Assembly: GCF_001598235.1 (NCBI RefSeq)
Contig: NZ_BCYO01000003.1
Span: 62,001 to 126,000, forward strand
Length of the DNA: 64,000 nucleotides
Source of the DNA: Polaromonas jejuensis NBRC 106434
GTDB taxonomy: Bacteria; Pseudomonadota; Gammaproteobacteria; Burkholderiales; Burkholderiaceae_C
Direction of reading: 5' to 3'
Positions 7,295-13,452 of the stretch are shown in pieces. Numbering within the stretch: the first letter of the stretch is position 1; every line of letters begins with the position of its first letter. Both the position numbers and the translations under genes were made by a program. Below the pieces are notes generated by a model that did not search any database, had not been told where the DNA came from, and saw nothing but the letters and a program-made list of their open reading frames with translations.

Positions 7295-7732
7295 TCAGGC
7301 CTGTGCGTCTGTGCTGGCCGCGTGCCGGCTTTGCGAGGCCAGCCGGTTGGCTACCAGGTGGTCGACGCGCACGCGGTGGTAGTTGGCGCCCCACACGCTG
7401 GCCGCCCAGGTGCCGGGTTCGTGCGGGTTGGGCGTGCGCAGGGGCGTGCCTGCGTCGCGCAAGGCCGCTGCCACGGCTGCGGCGCGTATGGCGGCGGTGG
7501 CTGTGGGTGGCAATGGCTGCGGCGCGGGTGGCTGGCCGGCGCGCACACGGCGGCGTTCGGCGCTTGGAACTTGCGCCTGCAGCTGCCGGACCTGGCGGTC
7601 CATGGCGCGGGGATCGGCGGTGAGGTGGGACGGGTTGCGCCTTGCCTCGCGCCAGTGGTGGACCACGTAAATGACGCCCAGCAGGGCAAACATGGCCAAT
7701 GCACTGGCGATGGCGAATGTCGTGTCGCTCAT
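7295..7732 (-). CDS. Membrane-anchored phage protein, 145 aa
   Basis: Start ATG at 7732, overlapping the upstream stop by ATGA. Residues about 6-23 (IASALAMFALLGVIYVVHH) form one membrane span, followed by a basic, Pro/Ala-rich cytoplasmic or periplasmic domain with RRVRAGQPPAP. No family recognised. It forms a pair with the membrane protein encoded just upstream. Confidence 0.65.
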   Translation of the reverse strand: MSDTTFAIASALAMFALLGVIYVVHHWREARRNPSHLTADPRAMDRQVRQLQAQVPSAERRRVRAGQPPAPQPLPPTATAAIRAAAVAAALRDAGTPLRTPNPHEPGTWAASVWGANYHRVRVDHLVANRLASQSRHAASTDAQA

Positions 7733-8010
7733 GGCTGTGCCTGCGCCGTGACCAGGCCGCGCCGCATGGTGCAGACCAGGTGGCCTTCGGGTAGAAACCG
7801 GGCTTCGCTGTTGGGGCCGCGCTCTTCGCGGCACAGGCGCTGCGCGGCGGCCTGCTGGCGGGCGCTGCCTGGCGCGGCGGCTTGCAGCTCGGTCAGGGCG
7901 TCGGACTGGTCTTGCGCGGCCTCGATGTCATTGGGGCCGTCAAGCTGCCACGACAGGCCCAGGGCCAGGGCGATGATGAGGGCGAGGGCCCAGCGGGAGG
8001 CGGTGCTCAT
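7729..8010 (-). CDS. Small phage protein with N-terminal signal anchor, 93 aa
   Basis: Residues 7-22 (WALALIIALALGLSWQL) are a hydrophobic segment, a signal anchor or signal peptide. The rest is soluble with two cysteines (LCREERG and LVCTMRRG) that could form a disulfide outside the cytoplasm. Overlaps both neighbours by ATGA. Function unknown. Confidence 0.65.
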   Translation of the reverse strand: MSTASRWALALIIALALGLSWQLDGPNDIEAAQDQSDALTELQAAAPGSARQQAAAQRLCREERGPNSEARFLPEGHLVCTMRRGLVTAQAQP

Positions 8011-8408
8011 GCGGGCACCTCGACCAGCGTGCCGAAATCATCCATCACGTAGTTGCTGTCAAGGGTGCGCGTCCAGCAGCGGCCCTGCGCGTCCGTGCGC
8101 GTCTCGTCGCCGTACCAGAGGCCCGGCCTGATCCATGGCAGCTCCGGCTTGGCAAGGTGGTGGGTCTGCAGGGCGATGGAGTTGCCTGCCGCATCGCTGC
8201 TTTCAATTCGGCGATGGGTGTGGCGGTCGCTGTAGGTGTGGCGCGTGTACACCGGCGCGGCGGGCAGCGTGAATTCCGCGGGCGCGAGTGCGGCCGTCGC
8301 TTCCTTGATGATCTGCCCCTGCAGCTTGTGCAGCAGCTTGGCGACCTCGGGCGACACCAGGGCGGTGGCCAGCTGGGCGCTGGCTGGGGTTGTTGAGGGC
8401 GCGCTCAT
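8007..8408 (-). CDS. Phage protein, 133 aa
   Basis: Overlaps the upstream DUF1566 gene by ATGA. It has a helical N-terminal third (EVAKLLHKLQGQIIKEATAA), then a His/Arg-rich stretch (YTRHTYSDRHTHRRI) and a C-terminal region rich in Trp and Asp. Family not recognised. Its tight coupling to the variable DUF1566 protein makes it worth considering as a partner or chaperone of that protein, without direct evidence. Confidence 0.7.
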   Translation of the reverse strand: MSAPSTTPASAQLATALVSPEVAKLLHKLQGQIIKEATAALAPAEFTLPAAPVYTRHTYSDRHTHRRIESSDAAGNSIALQTHHLAKPELPWIRPGLWYGDETRTDAQGRCWTRTLDSNYVMDDFGTLVEVPA

Positions 8409-8971
8409 ACCGCGCCTTCCGAAAAAATTGCGTCGGGGCCTTCGGCCAAAGTGTTCAAGGATTCAAGGGGTAATCCGCGGAAAGCACGAACCCTGTGCTC
8501 GCCGTCCTTGCCGTCCCAGAAGCTGCTGCCGAACTCGAAGCCCTGGACGAAGGCGCCGTTGCGCGAGACCTGCGTGCTGGACCAGTGATAGCCCGGCTCA
8601 AACAATTCGGGGGCGTTGGCGCTGGCCAGGGCCATTTCGGCCTGGCTACCGATGTGGAAGTCCTGGTGCCCGTCGATCTGCAGCGCCAGCACGCGCTGGG
8701 CGATCTCGCTGCCGGCGGCGGCCATCGCAACGGTGTTGGTGCGGCCTTCAAAGCGGTGTTTGGCGCCGGGCACGTCTTTGCCGTACTCGCCCCAGGCGCC
8801 CGTGAAGCTGGCTTCGGGTGCCGTCGCGACGACGATGTGACGGGGCGGCTGGCCGTCTTCGCCGCGGCAGATGCCGACGTAGACGCCGCCCTGGCCGGGC
8901 CAGTATTGGCCGGGGGCGGGTGGGGTGGTGCCGGCGGTGGCGCTGGCTGGGGTCTGGGAAAGTGCTTGCAT
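8405..8971 (-). CDS. DUF1566 C-type-lectin-like protein C (putative DGR target)
   Basis: 188 aa, first gene of the leftward operon, with a GGAGGT ribosome site ahead of the ATG at 8971. It contains YWPGQGGVYVGIC near residues 23-35, GEYGKDVPGAKHRFEGRTNT, DGHQDFHIGS and the terminal YHWSSTQ...RVRAFR domain. Its variable segment (8477-8584) is nearly identical to that of the 446-1042 gene apart from nine NNC codons. Unlike that paralogue it continues 22 residues past AFR. As the promoter-proximal gene it should be made early on induction. Target ligand unknown. Confidence 0.85.
   Translation of the reverse strand: MQALSQTPASATAGTTPPAPGQYWPGQGGVYVGICRGEDGQPPRHIVVATAPEASFTGAWGEYGKDVPGAKHRFEGRTNTVAMAAAGSEIAQRVLALQIDGHQDFHIGSQAEMALASANAPELFEPGYHWSSTQVSRNGAFVQGFEFGSSFWDGKDGEHRVRAFRGLPLESLNTLAEGPDAIFSEGAV
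8437..8447. repeat. Short hairpin downstream of VR C
   Basis: GGCC-TTC-GGCC, read GGCC-GAA-GGCC on the coding strand. It lies one nucleotide from the 12-mer AAGTGTTCAAGG (8449-8460). The 12-mer plus hairpin arrangement matches that after VR B, although the hairpin sequences differ. Confidence 0.5.
8477..8584 (-). repeat. Variable region (VR) C, 108 bp
   Basis: Partner of 467-574; the pairwise differences are listed there. The 24-bp invariant end, coding for EHRVRAFR, is identical in both copies, as the mutagenic-homing initiation side of a DGR variable region would be. Confidence 0.8.
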
Positions 8972-9001
8972 TTCAACCTCCGTTTTTGTGAACGTGGTTG
9001 A

Positions 9002-9031
9002 ACTTTACCCTTGGGTATATTTAATTGTCAA
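9002..9031 (-). promoter_or_regulatory. Leftward early promoter (PL-like)
   Basis: On the minus strand TTGACA (9026-9031) and TAAAGT (9002-9007) are 18 bp apart, about 30 bp ahead of the DUF1566 C start. Repressor-type palindromes flank the -35 and overlap the -10. The layout duplicates that of the rightward promoter at 10402-10431. Confidence 0.8.
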
Positions 9032-9043
9032 TACCTATAGGTA
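9006..9043. promoter_or_regulatory. Left operators: TACCCTTGGGTA and TACCTATAGGTA
   Basis: Two 12-bp palindromes, at 9006-9017 and 9032-9043, fit the pattern TACC-N4-GGTA and are 26 bp apart. One overlaps the -10 and the other abuts the -35 of the leftward promoter. Matching sites sit beside the repressor gene, so they are the likely repressor (and/or Cro) binding sites. Confidence 0.8.
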
Positions 9044-9065
9044 AATATTTTTGCAAGACAGGCAT

Positions 9066-9089
9066 TAAAAAGCCCACTCGAGGCGGGCT
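9066..9089 (-). terminator. Terminator of the repressor operon
   Basis: Read on the minus strand, AGCCCGC and GTGGGCT form a 7-bp stem (one G-T pair) around a 5-nt loop, followed by TTTTTAAT. It lies 47 bp past the stop of the secreted-protein gene and just upstream of the leftward promoter, so it separates the two leftward transcripts. Confidence 0.75.
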
Positions 9090-9135
9090 GGTGAAGTGTG
9101 TGAACTTTATTTCTGGATTGCTGGGCGTGCGTTGC

Positions 9136-9624
9136 TCATTTGCGAGGCATCCACTCCAGCGGCTTGGCGCTGTGGAACTCCAGCACTGGAGAGCCGGCTT
9201 GATACATGGTGAGTTGGACCAGGATTGACTTGGCCTTCTTTGCTGACTCAATGAACCGGGCTGCGTTTTTCAAGAAAATCACTTTTGAGTCGTGGTCGGC
9301 CGATGGGGTGGCGCTGAACTTGACGGCGGGCTTGTCATCGAACCTCACGGCTACGCTGCAGCCAGAGTAGGAGGGACAAAGAATTTGGCCTTTGTCCACA
9401 AAAACAATGACGTCGAGCCCGTAAGAAGGGTGCTGACGCACCTGTATGTTTCCGAAGTTTTTGCCTTGATAGGGAAACGACAGGTCGAGTGAGTTGTTGC
9501 TCTCCAACATGGCGGAGCTGGCTTTTTTCCCGCTCATCTTGTCAGGTCTATCATCGTATTGCCAGTCGGCCGATGCGCTCGCACAAGCTAGAAGAGTGGC
9601 AAGAAAGAGGACGAGTTTTTTCAT
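9136..9624 (-). CDS. Secreted protein expressed with the repressor, 162 aa
   Basis: The N-terminus MKKLVLFLATLLACASASA is a clear signal peptide with a likely cut after ASA. The mature part has two cysteines in ILCPSYSGCS that could form a disulfide, and basic patches near the C-terminus. It is the third gene of the repressor operon and should be expressed in the lysogen. That suggests a lysogenic-conversion or superinfection-exclusion factor acting in the periplasm. No family name is recognised, so the function is inferred from position only. Confidence 0.75.
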   Translation of the reverse strand: MKKLVLFLATLLACASASADWQYDDRPDKMSGKKASSAMLESNNSLDLSFPYQGKNFGNIQVRQHPSYGLDVIVFVDKGQILCPSYSGCSVAVRFDDKPAVKFSATPSADHDSKVIFLKNAARFIESAKKAKSILVQLTMYQAGSPVLEFHSAKPLEWMPRK

Positions 9625-9800
9625 GGTTTCCGCCCTTCCTGTGCCGCCTTAAGTCGCGCATTCGTTTCCTTGGCCTGTGCCAGCAGCTCACGCAATAACG
9701 GCTTAGTGCCGATCAGGGCGAACGGAAGAATGATCCAGGCTACAACGAGCACCAAGCCCAGTAGCCATACGATCAACATCAGCCCTGTCGTTGCTTCCAT
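9621..9800 (-). CDS. Small membrane protein in the repressor operon, 59 aa
   Basis: I chose the ATG at 9800 because AAGGA lies 6-7 nt upstream; a GTG at 9842 overlapping the repressor stop is the alternative. Residues about 6-30 are one long hydrophobic span (LMLIVWLLGLVLVVAWIILP), followed by a short basic helix. Its stop overlaps the next start as ATGA. Small membrane proteins made from prophage repressor operons often block superinfection; whether this one does is not known. Confidence 0.7.
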   Translation of the reverse strand: MEATTGLMLIVWLLGLVLVVAWIILPFALIGTKPLLRELLAQAKETNARLKAAQEGRKP

Positions 9801-9838
9801 TTGCTGTCCTTTATTGCGGTTGTTTTGAACATGATGAC

Positions 9839-10351
9839 TCACGCTGCTTTCTGGTGGGGAATGGAATCACGTTCCCCGCCCGTAGAGGGGGGATTTGCGG
9901 GATGCTGGATAAGCATGTAGCGCAGATAGTCTATTGAATTTTTTCGCCCCTCGGGTGTCATCTTGGTTAGCAATGCGGCGGCTTCTTGCAGGGTCGCCCA
10001 CTTTTCGTCTGGGGGTTGTTGGTGTTCGTTAGCTTCGTGACTGGTCGCTGTTGGGCCCGGGTCCCATGTGCGCTCACGGTCTGGTGTTTCGGTGGGTAAA
10101 TTCCGATTTGGAAGCTCTGCGCCAATTGGTAGCTCAAACCAGCCTGGCGACAGTTCGTATGTTTGGCGGACGGCCAACATGGTGTCAAAACCCAGATTTT
10201 TCCGACCTTTTTTGCCGGGCTCGTAGAGCAGCCGAGAAAGGTAGCTTGGGTCGATTCCCGTCTTTTCTGAGAATGCCTTTTGTTTAAGGCCCAAATGCCG
10301 AATCAGTTCAGCCAGCCGTAAGCGCCAGTGTTCGGGGTCCGTCGTTTCCAT
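9839..10351 (-). CDS. Phage repressor (CI-type) without peptidase domain, 170 aa
   Basis: I chose the ATG at 10351 because upstream in-frame extensions run through the operators. Residues about 7-75 form a helix-turn-helix DNA-binding domain: RLAELIRHL, LKQKAFSEKTG (helix 2) and DPSYLSRLL (recognition helix). The remaining 95 residues are polar and helical, with no S24/LexA-type Ser-Lys peptidase motif, so RecA-stimulated self-cleavage is unlikely. It faces the Cro-like gene across three operator palindromes. It should hold both early promoters silent in the lysogen; how it is inactivated is not evident. Confidence 0.85.
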   Translation of the reverse strand: METTDPEHWRLRLAELIRHLGLKQKAFSEKTGIDPSYLSRLLYEPGKKGRKNLGFDTMLAVRQTYELSPGWFELPIGAELPNRNLPTETPDRERTWDPGPTATSHEANEHQQPPDEKWATLQEAAALLTKMTPEGRKNSIDYLRYMLIQHPANPPSTGGERDSIPHQKAA

Positions 10352-10374
10352 TGAGACAGATTTTCCATATGAAG

Positions 10375-10427
10375 TACCAATAGGTAAATGACCCACGGGT
10401 ATTGACATGCACGTATACCTGTGGGTA
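10375..10427. promoter_or_regulatory. Right operator cluster, three palindromes
   Basis: TACCAATAGGTA (10375-10386), GACCCACGGGTA (10390-10401) and TACCTGTGGGTA (10416-10427). The last two are 26 bp apart, the same spacing as in the left operators. They abut the -35 and overlap the -10 of the rightward promoter, while the first lies toward the repressor start and could serve autoregulation. Confidence 0.8.
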
Positions 10428-10431
10428 AAGT
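10402..10431 (+). promoter_or_regulatory. Rightward early promoter (PR-like)
   Basis: TTGACA (10402-10407), 18-bp spacer, TAAAGT (10426-10431). Transcription would be expected to start close to 10438, which is the A of the Cro-like ATG, so the message may be leaderless. Confidence 0.8.
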
Positions 10432-10437
10432 CTTGGT

Positions 10438-10794
10438 ATGGATGTCCTTTTGAAATACCTGAGCGGCCTGTCGCCAGATGAGCGTGAGTCATTTGCGTTG
10501 CGCTGCGGCACCAGCGTCGGTTATCTGCGCAAGGCGTGCTCGATCGGGCAGCGCCTGGGGGAAAGCCTTTGCATCAACATCGAGCGGGAGTCGCATGGCG
10601 CTGTGCCATGCGAGGCGTTGCGCCCCGATGTTGACTGGGCCTACTTGCGAAACTCCAGGCCCGAACTGGCCGGCGCCCAAGCGCCTGAGCAAAAACAGCC
10701 AGAAGCCCTTGATGTGCGTGCCCCGATAGCTATCAATCCAATAGCAGCTGCGCCCCAGGCAGAGGACGCAAGGGGGTTGTCCTGTCATGCGTAA
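10438..10794 (+). CDS. YdaS/Cro-like regulator, 118 aa
   Basis: Residues 1-75 match the YdaS/Cro type of small phage regulator: DVLLKYLSGLSPDERESFA, CGTSVGYLRKAC (helix-turn-helix) and EALRPDVDWAYLR. It is divergent from the repressor and first in the rightward operon, the position of Cro. The C-terminal tail (about residues 90-118) is encoded partly by a dispersed palindromic repeat and is probably not part of the fold. No ribosome site precedes the ATG; leaderless translation is likely. Confidence 0.85.
   Translation: MDVLLKYLSGLSPDERESFALRCGTSVGYLRKACSIGQRLGESLCINIERESHGAVPCEALRPDVDWAYLRNSRPELAGAQAPEQKQPEALDVRAPIAINPIAAAPQAEDARGLSCHA
10725..10757. repeat. Dispersed palindromic repeat, copy 2 (intragenic)
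   Basis: GCTATCAATCCAATAGC (10729-10745) followed by AGCTGCGCCCC. It lies in frame within the tail of the Cro-like gene and supplies residues around PIAINPIAAAP. Same family as copy 1 at 5406, in the opposite orientation. Confidence 0.65.
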
Positions 10795-10945
10795 ACACAC
10801 CAGCCACAAAGAACCGGGCCTGGAAATCACGGAGGTCTTTGACGTCGATCCATCGTGGTATGGCTTTGCGCCGCCAGCAGGTACGGCAGACGCCTCGCCC
10901 GCTAACCCCGATGATCCGGACAGCCTGGCGGGGTCGGGCGAATGA
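10787..10945 (+). CDS. Small phage protein, 52 aa
   Basis: ATG at 10787 overlaps the end of the Cro-like gene by 8 bp; TGA at 10943-10945. The product (MRKHTSHKEPGLEITEVFDV...) is acidic in its second half. No family recognised. Coupling and early-operon position support it as a real gene. Confidence 0.55.
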   Translation: MRKHTSHKEPGLEITEVFDVDPSWYGFAPPAGTADASPANPDDPDSLAGSGE

Positions 10946-10960
10946 GCGCGAGGAACTGAA

Positions 10961-11383
10961 ATGCGGAAATCCGACTTTCCCAAAAAAGCCAACAGCGGGC
11001 GGCGCGTGTCGCTCAATCCGGATTCCGGGCTGGCGCGCAACAAGACCAGGGCGCGTAGCAAGCGGTTCAAAAAAACGCTGACCGCAATGTGGGACGCCTT
11101 GAATGACGCTGGATTCGGTGGCCCGCCGGCGGCCATACCCGCCATACCTCGGCCTGGTGGACCGACGCCACTATGCGGTTGTGCGGCTGAGTTGGCGTTG
11201 TTGTTGGAGCGCGCTCGCCATGAAACAAAAAAGCATGACGCCGAAAGCGTGCGAAAAATAATAAAGAGCGCGCTAGACAAGAACGCAGCTGAATGGAGCA
11301 GGCTTCTTATTCGGGCGAAGGTGCTAGTGCCTGAGCAATCTGTTTCGCTAACGGCAGCGCGTCCTCCGGAACGCCGAGATTGA
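10961..11383 (+). CDS. Basic phage protein of unknown function, 140 aa
   Basis: ATG at 10961 follows GAGGAAC. The N-terminal third is strongly basic (KKANSGRRVSLN, RARSKRFKK), typical of nucleic-acid-binding proteins; the C-terminal part is helical with two cysteines in LCGCAAE. The last 77 bp overlap a reading frame on the opposite strand (11307-11537). Family unrecognised. Confidence 0.55.
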   Translation: MRKSDFPKKANSGRRVSLNPDSGLARNKTRARSKRFKKTLTAMWDALNDAGFGGPPAAIPAIPRPGGPTPLCGCAAELALLLERARHETKKHDAESVRKIIKSALDKNAAEWSRLLIRAKVLVPEQSVSLTAARPPERRD

Positions 11384-11537
11384 ACATGTTGTCTTCCGAT
11401 TCTTGGACAAAGTACAGCATGGCTTGCTGCATCTCTGGTTGCATGGCAAGCCTGACCATCATGGCAAGACTGGCCTCCAGTATTAATACCCTGGCCTGCA
11501 GGACATCTGGCGACAGGTCTTTGAATATCGTTTCCAT
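11307..11537 (-). CDS. Possible minus-strand gene, 76 aa
   Basis: METIFKDLSPDVLQARVLIL starts at the ATG at 11537. The amino-acid make-up looks like a genuine helical soluble protein: amphipathic helices, Met-rich LAMQPEMQQAMLYFVQES, no runs of rare residues. It faces against the rightward early operon and has only a weak ribosome site, so it could be a lysogen-expressed accessory gene. The overlap with the 10961 gene makes one of the two starts or stops questionable. Confidence 0.5.
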   Translation of the reverse strand: METIFKDLSPDVLQARVLILEASLAMMVRLAMQPEMQQAMLYFVQESEDNMFNLGVPEDALPLAKQIAQALAPSPE

Positions 11538-11773
11538 GAGTGGCCCCGTTGTGAAAGTTGAAGGTGTAGGAACCAACAGCATAGCAACGCGGGCCGCCCG
11601 CCTTTTCCCGCGCCGCCATCACGTCTGGCGTGCCCGCTTTATCTCCTCCGTTGGTCTCCCGTCCCGGGCGCAGGCAAGTGCCCGGGTTTGGGTGCGCTGG
11701 GGCGGCGTGGGGTTTTCTTTTTCTGTTGTGGTGACTCATGCCATGAGTCTCTTTTTTTTGACCAATAAAAGCA

Positions 11774-11800
11774 TTACGAAGCGTTCCGAATTTTTCGTAA
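11774..11800. promoter_or_regulatory. Inverted repeat TTACGAA-N13-TTCGTAA
   Basis: Perfect 7-bp arms at 11774-11780 and 11794-11800, ending 21 bp before the CII-like ATG. The rest of the 284-bp gap (11538-11821) holds no convincing gene. The repeat is well placed to be an operator for this promoter region, but it does not match the TACC-N4-GGTA operators, so a different regulator is implied. Confidence 0.5.
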
Positions 11801-11821
11801 CGGCTCAAAACGGGGTATGAC

Positions 11822-12202
11822 ATGCAGCTTTTCCATGAGTCTTTGAATGACGCCTTGCGCGAGGTTGTTGCGGCCTGTAGCGGCCCCAAGCAGGTGGCGG
11901 CCAAGTTGTGGCCCGAGAAAACGCCTGATGCAGCGCATCGCCTGCTGCTGGACTGCCTGAACGAGACGCGTGCCGAGCGGCTGGACCCTGACCGTCTGCG
12001 GATGCTGCTGAAGCTGGGGCGCAACGCAGGCTGCCACGCGGCCATGAACTACCTGTTGCGTGACCTGGGCTATGAAGACTGTCGTCCGCTGGAGCCGCAG
12101 GACGAGCAGGCGGCGCTGATGCGTGACTACATCGCGGCCACTAAGGCGCTGCAGGGAATTGCGAGCCGACTTGAGACGCGCTTCGCTGGTGGTGTGGCAT
12201 GA
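11822..12202 (+). CDS. CII-like phage regulatory protein, 126 aa
   Basis: Pattern of the CP76/CII family: LNDALREVVAACSGPKQVAAKLWPEK, PDAAHRLLLDCLNETRAERL, DRLRMLLKLGR. This is a helix-turn-helix in which LDCLN is the recognition-helix region. Such proteins activate or repress early genes during the lysis-lysogeny decision. An inverted repeat lies directly upstream. Its stop overlaps the next start (ATGA). Confidence 0.7.
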   Translation: MQLFHESLNDALREVVAACSGPKQVAAKLWPEKTPDAAHRLLLDCLNETRAERLDPDRLRMLLKLGRNAGCHAAMNYLLRDLGYEDCRPLEPQDEQAALMRDYIAATKALQGIASRLETRFAGGVA

Positions 12203-12516
12203 GGCCGCCTGGCTCGGTGGGCGAGGTGCGCCAGGCGCTGCTGCAGGCGGCGCGTGATCTGGCGCTGCCCGCCCGCGCGCCCACGCTACAGGAGCTGACG
12301 ACGCGGGCCTGCATTGGCCGCGTGGCGGCGATGAATACGGTCAAGAACATGGTGCGCAGTGGCGACCTGGTGATCGTGAGGCGGCGCTGGGTGATGCACA
12401 GCTGCAAGCCGGTTGCTGAATATGCGCCTACGGATGCGCCCGAGGCGATGCCGCGTGGCCTGACCCAGTGTTGTGCGCTGGCGACTGTCTGGAGTGCCGC
12501 GCTGACAAAGAGTTGA
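12199..12516 (+). CDS. Winged-helix-like phage protein, 105 aa
   Basis: Residues about 1-70 look like a winged helix: VGEVRQALLQAARDLALP, LQELTTRACIG, RVAAMNTVKNMVRSGDLVIVRRRWVM. The tail has Cys-Cys but no clear motif. It is coupled to the CII-like gene and could be a second early regulator or a replication accessory. Family not recognised by name. Confidence 0.65.
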   Translation: MRPPGSVGEVRQALLQAARDLALPARAPTLQELTTRACIGRVAAMNTVKNMVRSGDLVIVRRRWVMHSCKPVAEYAPTDAPEAMPRGLTQCCALATVWSAALTKS

Positions 12517-12555
12517 GGGATGGTCGGGTGATTAACATGAATAAGAAGGCAGTAG

Positions 12556-13452
12556 ATGGCACGCGCTCGTAACATCAAACCGTCAATCATGGACAACGAA
12601 GAGCTGGCGGAGCTTGAGCCGATGACTCGCCTGCTGTTCGTTTATCTGTGGATGCTGGCGGACCGGGAAGGGCGTCTTGAAGATAGACCGAAGCGAATAG
12701 CAGCGCAAGCGCTTGCTTACGACCGCGCGGCTGATGTTGGGGCCATGCTGGGTGACCTGCAAAGTGCCGGATTCATCGCGCGGTATGTAGTGGGCGGAAC
12801 GGCTGTCATTCAAATCGTCAACTTCACCAAGCACCAGGCCCCGCATGTCCGTGAGGCTGCCTCGACATTGCCTGAGATGGGGCGAGAACAGGGGGAGGAG
12901 CTGCCAAAGCACAACCTAGGCAGTGCCGAGGCACCACCGGGGCACAACCTAGGCAGTGCCGAGGCATCGCCAAGATCGCCTGATTCCGGATTCCTGATTC
13001 CTGATTCCGGATTGGGGACAGCGCAGGACAAGCCTGCCGTGCCCTCCCGAAAAGCCAAAGGCGTGAAAACCGGGATGCCGGCCGAGTTCGGGGTCAGCGA
13101 CCGGGTGAAGGCGTGGGCGAAGGAAAAAGGCTTTGACCGGCTCGACGAACACCTGGACGCGTTCAAGCGCAAGGTGGCCGCGAAGGGTTACACCAACGTG
13201 AGTTGGGACGACGCGTTCATGGAGGCCGTCCGAGAGGATTGGGCGAAGCTGCGGGTTCAGTCGACTGGCGGCGCGTGGGGTGGACGGCCGCAACCCGCCC
13301 AGGTCTCCGATGTCTGGCACGAATCCGCTGCCGGGGTGGACCGCAAGGCTGCCGAGCTCGGGCTCACGCCGATTGGGTCTCTGGAGTCGAGGCCGGTGTT
13401 CAGGGCGCGGGTGCTGGCGGCGGCGAAAAAATCAGAAATGGCGGTGGCGTGA
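12556..13452 (+). CDS. O-like replication initiator, 298 aa
   Basis: The N-terminal domain (MARARNIKPSIMDNEELAEL ... LLFVYLWMLADREGRLEDRP) is typical of phage replication organisers with a winged helix. The middle (about residues 118-155) is low complexity and encoded by direct repeats. The C-terminal part (GFDRLDEHLDAFKRKVAAKG ... WDDAFMEAVREDWAKLR) resembles the DnaT/replisome-loading part of such proteins. The repeats inside the gene resemble lambda-O iterons, so the replication origin may lie within it. Directly precedes the Q-like gene. Confidence 0.8.
   Translation: MARARNIKPSIMDNEELAELEPMTRLLFVYLWMLADREGRLEDRPKRIAAQALAYDRAADVGAMLGDLQSAGFIARYVVGGTAVIQIVNFTKHQAPHVREAASTLPEMGREQGEELPKHNLGSAEAPPGHNLGSAEASPRSPDSGFLIPDSGLGTAQDKPAVPSRKAKGVKTGMPAEFGVSDRVKAWAKEKGFDRLDEHLDAFKRKVAAKGYTNVSWDDAFMEAVREDWAKLRVQSTGGAWGGRPQPAQVSDVWHESAAGVDRKAAELGLTPIGSLESRPVFRARVLAAAKKSEMAVA
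12909..13013. repeat. Iteron-like direct repeats inside the O-like gene (candidate origin)
   Basis: A 25-bp unit beginning GCACAACCTAGG occurs at 12909-12933 and 12942-12966 with no mismatch. It is followed by CCTGATTCCGGATT at 12979-12992 and 13000-13013, with a partial copy between them. Direct repeats in the middle of an initiator gene, coding for a disordered linker, are the arrangement of the lambda origin. Confidence 0.6.

Noticed and set aside
10489-12045. A 518-codon minus-strand frame across the early right operon
   Set aside because: It runs through several supported genes in the other strand and its product has no protein-like pattern, except the separate 76-aa frame kept with low confidence.
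12905-13015. CRISPR-like array
   Set aside because: Two 25-bp and two 14-bp direct repeats at short spacing inside one gene; no spacers of CRISPR length and no cas genes.
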